This document shows, in pieces, positions 30,091 through 38,064 of a DNA stretch of 64,000 bases. Within the stretch, counting starts at the first letter, position 1, and every line of letters starts with the position of its first letter. A program made the translations under genes and the position numbers. Under the pieces are notes generated by a model. That model searched no databases, was not told where the DNA came from, and worked only from the letters and a program-made list of their open reading frames with translations. Location: positions 329,490 to 393,489 of the forward strand of contig NZ_WWCJ01000002.1 of assembly GCF_009857475.1 (NCBI RefSeq), read 5' to 3'. The stretch is from Pseudoduganella guangdongensis. GTDB taxonomy: Bacteria; Pseudomonadota; Gammaproteobacteria; Burkholderiales; Burkholderiaceae_D.

Positions 30091-31212
30091 TTAGGCTTTG
30101 CGGACGACGACCGAGCCGATCGAGTACCCGGCGCCGAAGCTGCAGATCACGCCATACGCGCCGGACGGCAAATCATCCTGGTGCTTGTGGAACGCAATGA
30201 TCGAACCGGCGGAGGAGGTGTTGGCATACGTATCCAGGATCACCGGCGCTTCCAGCGCCTCGGCATCGCGGCCCAGGATGGTGCGCGAAATCAGCTGGTT
30301 CATGCTCAGGTTGGCCTGGTGCAGCCAGAAGCGGCTCATTTGTTCCACTTGCAGGCCGGCGCGCTCGATCGAATCCTTGATCATCTGCGCCGCCATCGGG
30401 CACACGTCCTTGAACACCTTGCGGCCCTGCTGCTTGAACAGCTTGTCCGGCGCGCCGATGCCGCTTTCATCAAAGCGGTTCATGAAGCCGAAGTTATTGC
30501 GGATGTTGTTGGAGAAGCTGGTCTTCAGCTTGGTGTCCAGGATGTCCCACTGGTGCTTGGAGACCGCATCTTCCTTGGCTTCCACGATCACGGCGGTGCA
30601 GGCGTCGCCGAAGATGAAGTGGCTGTCGCGGTCGCGATAGTCCAGGTGGCCGGAGGTGATTTCCGGGTTCAGCATCAGCACCGCGCGCGCCTGGCCGCTT
30701 TGCACGGCGGCGACCGCTTGCTGAATGCCGAAGGTGGCGGAGGAGCACGCCACATTCATGTCGAAGCCAAAGCCGTCGATGCCGAGCGCTTGCTGCACTT
30801 CTACCGCCATGGCCGGGTAGGCGCGCTGCATATTGGAGCAGGCCACCAGCACCATATCGATATCGGCCGGGCTGCGGCCGGCGCGGTCCAGCGCCTGGCG
30901 CGCGGCGGCGACGCAAATCTCGGCCTGCAGCGACAGTTCGTCGTTGCTGCGCTCGGGAATGCGCGGGGTCATGCGCTTCGGGTCGAGGATGCCGGATTTT
31001 TCCATCACATAGCGCGACTTGATGCCGGAAGCCTTTTCAATGAAGGCGGCGCTCGATGGTTCCAGTGCGGTCACGCTGCCTGCGGCGATGGCGGCGGCGT
31101 TGTCGGCATTGAACAGTTCGACGTAAGCGTTGAAAGCGGTGACCAGTTCCTCGTTGCTGATCGAGTTTTCTGGGGTGTAGAGGCCGGTACCGCTGATGAC
31201 GGCTTGTTTCAT
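30091..31212 (-). CDS. Beta-ketoacyl-ACP synthase III (FabH-like)
   Basis: A 373-residue thiolase-fold condensing enzyme. The KAS III triad is complete: C156 in [12 protein letters not shown]298 in [10 protein letters not shown] and N331 in [11 protein letters not shown]. It is longer than housekeeping FabH (about 320 residues) owing to an N-terminal insertion around residues 25-60, so it belongs to the larger FabH-like group. It may prime fatty-acid synthesis or a specialised acyl product. No acyl carrier protein or other fab gene is adjacent. The ATG at 31212 is used; an in-frame TTG at 31218 is less likely. Confidence 0.85.
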   Translation of the reverse strand: MKQAVISGTGLYTPENSISNEELVTAFNAYVELFNADNAAAIAAGSVTALEPSSAAFIEKASGIKSRYVMEKSGILDPKRMTPRIPERSNDELSLQAEICVAAARQALDRAGRSPADIDMVLVACSNMQRAYPAMAVEVQQALGIDGFGFDMNVACSSATFGIQQAVAAVQSGQARAVLMLNPEITSGHLDYRDRDSHFIFGDACTAVIVEAKEDAVSKHQWDILDTKLKTSFSNNIRNNFGFMNRFDESGIGAPDKLFKQQGRKVFKDVCPMAAQMIKDSIERAGLQVEQMSRFWLHQANLSMNQLISRTILGRDAEALEAPVILDTYANTSSAGSIIAFHKHQDDLPSGAYGVICSFGAGYSIGSVVVRKA

Positions 31213-31282
31213 GATCAATCTTTCTTATTTGGAAATGGGTCAGGCGACCGGTTAGCCGGGCGATTTTACCGCATCTGCAAAC

Positions 31283-31307
31283 AAAAACGGCGCCCCTGGG
31301 GGCGCCG
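31283..31307 (-). terminator. Rho-independent terminator after the S41 protease gene
   Basis: On the minus strand an 8-bp GC stem (CGGCGCCC with GGGCGCCG, 31288-31307, 4-base loop) is followed by GTTTTTGT. It lies just downstream of the stop at 31325. Confidence 0.85.
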
Positions 31308-31324
31308 GCTTGATCCGCGTCAGC

Positions 31325-32755
31325 TTATTTCTTGGGCGGCGGATCCAGTTTGACCAGCTTGGATTCGCCCTTGGCCAGCTGCACCGGCGTCCCTTGCAGG
31401 TGGTTGAGCGCCTGCTTCAGCTGGAAGTCCTCGCCGCTGCCGTACTCCAGCGGTTTGCGCTTCTTCTCGGCCGCCAGGATGCGCATCTGCTCTTCCAGCT
31501 CGTCGCGCTGGGACTTGCCGCCTTCCTGCTCGCGGTCGTTGGACAGGTGCTTGGCCAGGTCGGCTTCGCGCATGCGCAGGCTGTTCAGGCCGTCGCCGTC
31601 CTCGTTTTCATCCACCGCCAGGTCGGGCGCAATGCCCTTGGCCTGGATCGAACGGCCATGCGGGGTGTAGTAGCGCGCCGTGGTCAGTTTGACGGCGGTG
31701 TCGGCCGTCAGCTGGCGGATGGTCTGCACCGAGCCCTTGCCGAAGGTTTGCGAGCCGATGATGGTGGCGCGCTTGTAGTCCTGCAGGGCGCCGGCCACGA
31801 TTTCCGAGGCCGAGGCGGAGCCGGTATTCACCAGCACGGCCATCGGCACGTGCTTGACCGCCGCCGGCAGCTTGGCCAGCGGGTCGCCGTCGCCGCGCAG
31901 CGAGTAGTATTCGGCGCGGCCGTAGTAGATCTGTTTCGAATCAGGCAGTTGGCCGTTGGTCGAGACGATTGGCGTGTCCTTCGGCAGGAAGGCCGCCGCC
32001 ACGCCGATCGCGCCTTGCAGCACGCCGCCCGGGTCGTTGCGCAGGTCCAGCACCAAGCCTTTCAGGTGCGGGTCCTGGCGGTACAGTTCGGTGATCTTGG
32101 TGGCCAGGTCTTCCACCGTCGGTTCCTGGAATTGCGAAATGCGGACCCAGGCATAGCCCGGCGACACCATGCGCGCCTTCACGCTTTTTTGGTGGATTTC
32201 TTCGCGGTTCAGGGTGAATTGCAGCGGCTGCGGCTCATCCTTGCGCATGATGGTCAGGGTCACCTTGGTGCCCGGCTCGCCGCGCATCTTCTTGACCGAC
32301 TCATCCAGGCTGAGGCCTTTCAGCGAGGTGGCGTCCAGGCGCGTGATCATGTCGCCCGCCTTGATGCCGGCGCGGTAGGCCGGCGAGTCCTCGATCGGCG
32401 CCACGATGCGGATATAGCCCTCGTCGCTCTGGCCGATTTCAATGCCCAGGCCGACGAACTTGCCCTGCGAGCCTTCGCGCAGCTCGGCATAGGCTTTCTT
32501 GTCCAGGTAGGCGGAATGGGGGTCGAGCGAGGCCACCATGCCCGAAATGGCTTCGGTCAGCAGCTTTTTGTCTTCCACCGATTCGACGTAGTCGGATTTG
32601 ATCAGGCCGTACACATCGGCGAGCTGCTTGAGCTCCTCCAGCGGCAGGACCGGGTCAACCTGCTTCTGCGCCATCGCGGAAAACTGGAGGGATACCGCGA
32701 CCCCTGCCACCACGCCCAAGCCGATCAGGCCGGCGTTCTTGAGTTTCTTGCCCAT
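31325..32755 (-). CDS. S41-family C-terminal processing peptidase
   Basis: A 476-residue CtpA/Prc-type serine protease. An N-terminal membrane anchor (about 8-27) places it in the periplasm. A PDZ domain (about 95-180, IEIGQSDEGYIRIVAPIEDSPAYRAGI) is followed by the S41 core with the Ser-Lys dyad: nucleophile in NTGSASASEIVAG and lysine in SQTFGKGSVQT. Such proteases trim exported proteins from the C terminus. The gene may be ctpA, but the specific orthologue cannot be fixed here. Confidence 0.92.
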   Translation of the reverse strand: MGKKLKNAGLIGLGVVAGVAVSLQFSAMAQKQVDPVLPLEELKQLADVYGLIKSDYVESVEDKKLLTEAISGMVASLDPHSAYLDKKAYAELREGSQGKFVGLGIEIGQSDEGYIRIVAPIEDSPAYRAGIKAGDMITRLDATSLKGLSLDESVKKMRGEPGTKVTLTIMRKDEPQPLQFTLNREEIHQKSVKARMVSPGYAWVRISQFQEPTVEDLATKITELYRQDPHLKGLVLDLRNDPGGVLQGAIGVAAAFLPKDTPIVSTNGQLPDSKQIYYGRAEYYSLRGDGDPLAKLPAAVKHVPMAVLVNTGSASASEIVAGALQDYKRATIIGSQTFGKGSVQTIRQLTADTAVKLTTARYYTPHGRSIQAKGIAPDLAVDENEDGDGLNSLRMREADLAKHLSNDREQEGGKSQRDELEEQMRILAAEKKRKPLEYGSGEDFQLKQALNHLQGTPVQLAKGESKLVKLDPPPKK

Positions 32756-32852
32756 GTGTCACCTGTTCCGAATACAGCGGTTAACTCGTCCGCTATTGGA
32801 ATTCAGTATAAACCTGATTTTCAGCAATCGTAGCTGCCAGCATGGAATAAAA

Positions 32853-32869
32853 GCGTGGGAAAGCCACGC
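32853..32869 (-). promoter_or_regulatory. Small hairpin upstream of the S41 protease gene
   Basis: GCGTGG-GAAAG-CCACGC is a perfect 6-bp stem. On the minus strand it is followed by TTTTATT, so it looks like a weak terminator about 100 bases upstream of the protease start. It could be a leader attenuator or end a short minus-strand transcript. Confidence 0.4.
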
Positions 32870-32997
32870 AAAATGCATAACTTGATAGGTGTTTGCCAAG
32901 GTTTTAACCGGAGTAAGTATTTGTAAGAAAGCCTATTGCCCCGGCATGCCGCACCTACACTGGGTCTCGCAATTTCTCTCTACCCTGAAGTGGTCTT

Positions 32998-33028
32998 ATG
33001 CCTGCGCCCCGCGCAGGCATCTTTTTTT
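32998..33028 (+). terminator. Terminator-like hairpin in the leader of the Spy-like gene
   Basis: A perfect 10-bp stem (ATGCCTGCGC 32998-33007 with GCGCAGGCAT 33011-33020, 3-base loop) is followed by CTTTTTTT. It ends only 12 bases before the ATG at 33041 and just before its ribosome-binding site. It may be the end of a small RNA made from the 32870-32997 region, or an attenuator that controls the genes downstream. Confidence 0.75.
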
Positions 33029-33040
33029 CTGGAGCATGCA

Positions 33041-33589
33041 ATGAGACTGATCCATTCTGCCCGCGCCGCCTGGCTGGTGCTGGCCATGGCCGCCGCGCCG
33101 GCCTTTGCCGTGCCGCTGATGGAGCTGCGCAGCGAGGACCTGGTGCCGATGGCCGCCGAATTCCGCAAATCCCTGAACCTGAACGCCAACCAGTCAACCC
33201 TGTGGGCCAAGGTGGAAAACCAGAGCAAGGTGCTGCTGCGCGAGCGCAAGGCGCGGCGCGACCGTCTGCAGGAGGCGACCCGCCAGCGGCTGGAGGCGCA
33301 AAACGTCGAGCTGCGCGAGCTGCAGGCCGGGCTGGAGGCGGAGCAGGCCGCCACGGCCGCCGAAGATCGCCAGTTGCGCGAATGGTGGCTGGGCATCAAC
33401 GACGCCCTGGATGACAGCCAGCGCCTGGCCGTGGCAAAGTTTCTTTCAGACCAACTGGTGCGCGTGGAGGGCGGCCCCGGTGGCACGCGCGGCGAGCGGC
33501 CAGCCGGCGAACGCGGGGAGGGCGGCCAGCGCGGCGGGCCGGGCGGACGCGGCGGCATGGGCGGACCGGGCGGCGGCCGCGGCATGTAG
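33041..33589 (+). CDS. Periplasmic Spy/CpxP-like protein with Gly-rich tail
   Basis: A 182-residue exported protein. The signal peptide (1 to about 22) ends in APAFA-VPL. A long charged helix-rich region (about 45-120) with LNANQSTLWAKVENQ and, later, LDDSQRLAVAKFL resembles the two LTxxQ-type motifs of Spy/CpxP chaperones and heavy-metal sensors. The last 40 residues are almost all Gly, Arg, Pro and Met (GGRGGMGGPGGGRGM). The ATG at 33041 follows GGAGC. It precedes a TonB-dependent receptor. The Spy/CpxP link is a pattern-based guess. Confidence 0.65.
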   Translation: MRLIHSARAAWLVLAMAAAPAFAVPLMELRSEDLVPMAAEFRKSLNLNANQSTLWAKVENQSKVLLRERKARRDRLQEATRQRLEAQNVELRELQAGLEAEQAATAAEDRQLREWWLGINDALDDSQRLAVAKFLSDQLVRVEGGPGGTRGERPAGERGEGGQRGGPGGRGGMGGPGGGRGM

Positions 33590-33616
33590 CCCCGGTATCA
33601 AAAAGTAAAAAAACGC

Positions 33617-33640
33617 CCGGCGGCACGCCAGCCGCCGGGG
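33617..33640. terminator. GC-rich hairpin between the Spy-like gene and the receptor gene
   Basis: CCCGGCGGC (33617-33625) pairs with GCCGCCGGG (33632-33640) around a 6-base loop. A run of A precedes it, but only GTTTAC follows some 7 bases later, so termination on the plus strand may be inefficient and allow read-through to the receptor gene. Confidence 0.5.
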
Positions 33641-33699
33641 CCGGGTTTACAATGCCTGCGCGGCGCCAACCGGCCAGCCGCGCGGATCATTGTCAAACC

Positions 33700-35892
33700 A
33701 TGAAGAAGTTACTCCCCCTCGCTTTCGCCAGCCTGGGTGTCGCGGCCGCCAGCGGCGCTGCAGCCCAAAGCAAGCCAGCCGACCCCGTCTTACCCCAGGT
33801 CACCATCAGCGGCGGCCGCCAGGACGATATGGTCGAGCGCCGCAACTCGACCGCCGGCAAGCAGGTCTACGGCCGCGAGGAGCTCGACCGCAATGGCGAC
33901 AATAACGTCGGCGACGTGCTGAAACGCCTGCCGGGCGTGACCCTGGGCGGCCGCCCAGGACGCGGCGGCGAAGTGCGCATGCGCGGCCTGGGCAGCGGCT
34001 ACACCCAGGTGCTGGTCAACGGCGAACGCCCGCCTGCCGGCTTTTCCATGGAGTCGCTGTCGCCCGACCAGGTCGAGCGCATTGAAGTGATGCGCGGCCC
34101 GGTGGCCGAACACAGCGCGCGCGCCATCGCCGGCACCATCAATATCGTGCTGCGCGACGGCTACCAGGTGCGCGACGTGCAGGTGAAAGCCTCCGACCGC
34201 CTGGAGCACGGCCGCCACTCGCCCGAAGTCTCCGTCACCATCCCGGGCAAACAGGGCGCGCTGAATTACACGGTATCGGCCTCCTTCAATGTCAGCCGCC
34301 AGCAAGACCGCAGCCAGACCCGCAACCTCGACACCGAAGACAACGGCGACCTGGCCAAGGAACAGTTCCTGCAAAGCGAAAGCGCCGGCACCAACAAGGG
34401 CCTGCACCTGGTGCCGCGCCTGTCGTACAAGTTTGAAAACGGCGACACGCTGAATTTCCAGACCATCCTGATGCACCAGCAGGGCCGCAGCAATGCCACC
34501 ACCATGCTGGAGCAGACCGTGCCCCTGGTGGCGGCCGGCGAGCCGCGCGGCCCGGAATACAACCTGGCGCAGCAGGGCAGCGAGAACGACGTCACCTTCC
34601 TGCGCGGCTTTGGCAACTGGGTGCACCGCCTGCAGGGCGCCAGCAAACTCGATGTGAAGTTCGGCTTCGGCCTGGGTAAGCGCGACAGCGACTCGCTGCG
34701 CTACCAGTACAACAAAACAGGCGCGCTGCTGGACCGCTTTACCGACACCGACAGCATCAGGGACAAGAGCGTCAACACTGGCGGCAAATACACCTCGCCG
34801 CTGGGCACGGGCCATATGCTGGCCGCCGGCTGGGACCTGGAAGCGAGCCAGCGCGATCAACTGCGCGTATCGCTGGACAAGAACGGCAAGCCGCAGTTTG
34901 CCGACTCCGGCGAAAACCTGGCTGCCGACACGCGCCGCATCGCCCTGTTCGCGCAGGACGAATGGGATATCACGCCGCAGTGGTCGGCCTCCATCGGCGC
35001 GCGCTGGGAAGGCATCCGCACCACTTCCGACCGCAGCGCGGGCAGCATCGCCAACACCAGCAAGGTCTTCAGTCCGCTGCTGCACGCGGTGTGGAAGATC
35101 CCCGGCGCCGAGAAGGACCAGGTGCGCGCCAGCCTGACCCGCAGCTACAAATCGCCCACCGTGCAGGACCTGATCGCCGCCCCGGCGCAATCGCGCCAGA
35201 ACAGCGCCACCAGCCCTGACCGCACCGGCAACCCGAACCTGAAGCCGGAACTGGCCACCGGCCTGGACCTGGCCTACGAACACTACCTGGGCCGCAACGG
35301 CATCGTCAGCATCAGCGGTTTCGTGCGCAAGATCGATGACCTGATCCGGCGCGACCTGGAGCTGCGCCAGACGGAACTCGGCCTGCGCTGGGTGTCCGCG
35401 CCCTTCAACGTGGGCAAGGCGCGCACCAGCGGCATCGAGCTGGAAGCCAAGTTCTCGCTGGCGGAGTTGATGGACGACGCGCCGCAGATCGACTTCCGCA
35501 GCAACTACAGCCGCTTCTGGTCCAAGGTGGACGGCATCCCCGGTCCGGACAACCGGCTCGACCAGCAGGCCAGGCAGACGGCCAACCTGGGCATGGACTA
35601 CCGCCTGAAAGACATTCCACTCACCTTGGGCGCCAGCTACAACTGGACGCCGCTGGTCCGCACCCAGGTCAGCGACAAGCAGCGAGTGGAAACCAGCCGC
35701 AAACGCGTGCTGGACATGTATGCGCTGTGGCGTTTCGACAGCCGCACGCAGCTCCGCCTCAGCGCCAACAACCTGCTGGCGGATGATGCAACCGGGTACA
35801 ACCTGGTGTACGCTAATGGGCTTGCCTCACAAGCGGCCTCGCTGAACCCCACTTACACCCAGTGGAGTGTTCGACTTGAAACCAAATTCTAA
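33700..35892 (+). CDS. TonB-dependent outer-membrane receptor
   Basis: A 730-residue receptor. The signal peptide (1 to about 22, ASGAAAQ) is followed by a plug domain (about 35-150: NNVGDVLKRLPGV, MRGLGSGYTQVLVNGERPPAG, VERIEVMRGPVAEHSARAIAGTINIVL) and a 22-strand-type barrel with TonB-receptor features (NLKPELATGLDLAYEHYLG). The C terminus ends in Phe as required for outer-membrane insertion. The ligand is unknown. The M13 peptidase gene begins 12 bases after its stop, so receptor and peptidase are very probably one transcript, pointing to peptide uptake and processing. Confidence 0.9.
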   Translation: MKKLLPLAFASLGVAAASGAAAQSKPADPVLPQVTISGGRQDDMVERRNSTAGKQVYGREELDRNGDNNVGDVLKRLPGVTLGGRPGRGGEVRMRGLGSGYTQVLVNGERPPAGFSMESLSPDQVERIEVMRGPVAEHSARAIAGTINIVLRDGYQVRDVQVKASDRLEHGRHSPEVSVTIPGKQGALNYTVSASFNVSRQQDRSQTRNLDTEDNGDLAKEQFLQSESAGTNKGLHLVPRLSYKFENGDTLNFQTILMHQQGRSNATTMLEQTVPLVAAGEPRGPEYNLAQQGSENDVTFLRGFGNWVHRLQGASKLDVKFGFGLGKRDSDSLRYQYNKTGALLDRFTDTDSIRDKSVNTGGKYTSPLGTGHMLAAGWDLEASQRDQLRVSLDKNGKPQFADSGENLAADTRRIALFAQDEWDITPQWSASIGARWEGIRTTSDRSAGSIANTSKVFSPLLHAVWKIPGAEKDQVRASLTRSYKSPTVQDLIAAPAQSRQNSATSPDRTGNPNLKPELATGLDLAYEHYLGRNGIVSISGFVRKIDDLIRRDLELRQTELGLRWVSAPFNVGKARTSGIELEAKFSLAELMDDAPQIDFRSNYSRFWSKVDGIPGPDNRLDQQARQTANLGMDYRLKDIPLTLGASYNWTPLVRTQVSDKQRVETSRKRVLDMYALWRFDSRTQLRLSANNLLADDATGYNLVYANGLASQAASLNPTYTQWSVRLETKF

Positions 35893-35904
35893 AGGGACAA
35901 CAGA

Positions 35905-37956
35905 GTGAAACGTTTTATCCTGAGCACCATTACCCTGAGCGTGATGGCGGCTTTCGCCCACGCGGCGGGCCACGAAGGCCATGACCACAACCCAGCCCCG
36001 GCACTGACCTCGGGTATCGACACGCAATACATCGACAAAAGCGTGCGTGCACAGGACGACTTCTTCCAGCACTTGAACGGCGAATGGCTGAAGAACACGG
36101 AAATCCCGGCCGACAAATCGAGCTGGGGTTCCTTCGCCAAGCTGCGCGACGACACCCTGTTCCACCTGCGCGACCTGATCCAGGACCTGCAAAAGCAGAA
36201 AGGCCTGAAAGGCGACGAAGCCAAGATCGCCGCGCTGTACGCTTCCTACATGGACGAAGCCAAGCTGGAAAAGAATGGCATCAAGCCGCTGGCCGGCGAG
36301 CTGTCCAAGATCCGCGGCCTGAAGGACAAGAAAGGCCTGCCGACCCTGATCGCCCACCTGAACAAATCCGGTGTGCCTGCGCCCTACGGCGTCGGCGTGA
36401 GCCAGGACGCGCGCAACTCGACCCAGTACGCCGCCTACATGGGCCAGTCCGGCCTGGGCTTGCCAGACCGCGACTACTACCTGAAAAAAGAAGACGCCAA
36501 AATGGCCGACGTGCTGGCCAAGTACGAGCTGCACGTGGCCAAGGTGCTCGGCATGGCCGGCAACAAGAACGGCGCCGACATGGCCAAGGCCATCATCGGC
36601 CTGGAAACCGAACTGGCCAAAGCCCAGTGGACGCGCGTGGAAAACCGCGACCCGGTCAAGCGCTACAACAAGATGGAAATCGTCAAGCTGGCCGAGATCG
36701 CGCCAGGCTACGACTGGAAAGCAGCGCTGGGCGCCGTGGGCATCGCCAGCAAGACCGACAGCGTGATCGTGGCCCAGCCAAGCTACATGACCGAATTCGC
36801 CAAGCTGGTGGAAAGCACCCCGCTGGAAACCTGGAAAGCCTACTTCGAATGGCAACTGCTGCGTGACGCGTCGCCTTACCTGAGCAAGGAATTCGACCAG
36901 GCCAACTTCGCCTTCTACGGCACCGTGCTGACCGGCGTGACTGAACAGCAGCCACGCTGGAAGCGCGGCGTGGGCGTGGTGGAAGGCGCCATCGGCGAAG
37001 GCCTGGGCAAGCTGTACGTGGCCAAGTACTTCCCGGCCGAGCGCAAGGCGCGCATGGAAGAACTGGTGAAGAACCTGCTGGTGGCCTACAAGCAGAGCAT
37101 CGACAGCATCGACTGGATGGGCCCTGAGACCAAGAAGCAGGCGCAGGAAAAGCTGGCCAAATTCACCCCGAAAATCGGCTACCCGAACAAATGGCGCGAC
37201 TACAGCAAGCTGCAGTTCAACGCCGGCGACCTGGCGGGCAACCTGCGCCGCGCCACCGAGTTCGCGTACAACCGCAACATCGACAAGCTGGGCAAGCCGA
37301 TCGACAAGGATGAGTGGGGCATGACCCCGCAGACCATCAACGCCTACTACCGTCCTACCGCCAACGAGATCGTGTTCCCGGCCGCCATCCTGCAGCCGCC
37401 GTTCTTCGACATGAAGGCGGACGACGCGGTCAACTACGGCGCCATCGGCGCCGTGATCGGCCACGAAATCTCGCACGGCTTCGACGATTCCGGCTCGCAG
37501 TACGACGGCGACGGCAACCTGCGCGACTGGTGGACCGCGCAAGACCGCGCCGCCTTCAAGGTCAAGGCCGACGCCATGGTCAAGCAGTACGGCTCTTACG
37601 AACCGGTGCCGGGCTACCCGATCAACGGCAAGCTGACCCTGGGCGAAAACATCGCCGACAACTCGGGCCTGGCGATCGCCTACAAGGCCTACAAGATCTC
37701 CCTGGGCGGCAAGCCGTCCCCGGTGATCGACGGCCTGACCGGCGAACAGCGCGTGTTCATGGGCTTCGGCCAGGTATGGCGCACCAAGATGCGCGACCAG
37801 CAAGCCATTGTGCAGGTCAAGACCGACCCGCACTCGGCCGGCCGCTTCCGCGCCAACGGCACCGTGGTCAACCAGCCGGCCTTCTACGAAGCCTTCGGCG
37901 TGAAGGAAGGCGACAAGATGTACGTCAAGCCGGAAGACCGCATCATCATCTGGTAA
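35905..37956 (+). CDS. M13-family zinc metallopeptidase, tandem copy 1
   Basis: A 683-residue neprilysin/PepO-type endopeptidase with a signal peptide (1 to about 20), so exported. Zinc motif HEISH is at 520-524 with the third ligand in GENIADNSGLAIAY. The substrate-binding NAYY...NEIVFPAAIL and the C-terminal FRANGTVVNQPAFYEAF are intact. The start is GTG at 35905. The mature N terminus is His-rich (GHEGHDHN), unlike copies 2 and 3. It follows the receptor gene by 12 bases and is closed by a terminator at 37970. All catalytic residues are present, so an active enzyme is expected. Confidence 0.95.
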   Translation: MKRFILSTITLSVMAAFAHAAGHEGHDHNPAPALTSGIDTQYIDKSVRAQDDFFQHLNGEWLKNTEIPADKSSWGSFAKLRDDTLFHLRDLIQDLQKQKGLKGDEAKIAALYASYMDEAKLEKNGIKPLAGELSKIRGLKDKKGLPTLIAHLNKSGVPAPYGVGVSQDARNSTQYAAYMGQSGLGLPDRDYYLKKEDAKMADVLAKYELHVAKVLGMAGNKNGADMAKAIIGLETELAKAQWTRVENRDPVKRYNKMEIVKLAEIAPGYDWKAALGAVGIASKTDSVIVAQPSYMTEFAKLVESTPLETWKAYFEWQLLRDASPYLSKEFDQANFAFYGTVLTGVTEQQPRWKRGVGVVEGAIGEGLGKLYVAKYFPAERKARMEELVKNLLVAYKQSIDSIDWMGPETKKQAQEKLAKFTPKIGYPNKWRDYSKLQFNAGDLAGNLRRATEFAYNRNIDKLGKPIDKDEWGMTPQTINAYYRPTANEIVFPAAILQPPFFDMKADDAVNYGAIGAVIGHEISHGFDDSGSQYDGDGNLRDWWTAQDRAAFKVKADAMVKQYGSYEPVPGYPINGKLTLGENIADNSGLAIAYKAYKISLGGKPSPVIDGLTGEQRVFMGFGQVWRTKMRDQQAIVQVKTDPHSAGRFRANGTVVNQPAFYEAFGVKEGDKMYVKPEDRIIIW

Positions 37957-37969
37957 TCAATCCGGAGAC

Positions 37970-38001
37970 AAAAAAGCCACGCCCAGCGTGGCTTTTTTTT
38001 T
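37970..38001 (+). terminator. Rho-independent terminator after M13 copy 1
   Basis: GCCACGC-CCA-GCGTGGC forms a 7-bp stem flanked by a run of A before and a run of T after, so it may work in both directions. It separates copy 1 from copy 2, suggesting copy 2 has its own promoter in 38002-38064, although no good promoter was identified there. Confidence 0.88.
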
Positions 38002-38064
38002 AAGTTTGCCAGGGCGGCGTGCTAGAGTCGCGCGATACCGTCACACATACCTAGGAGGGTAACC

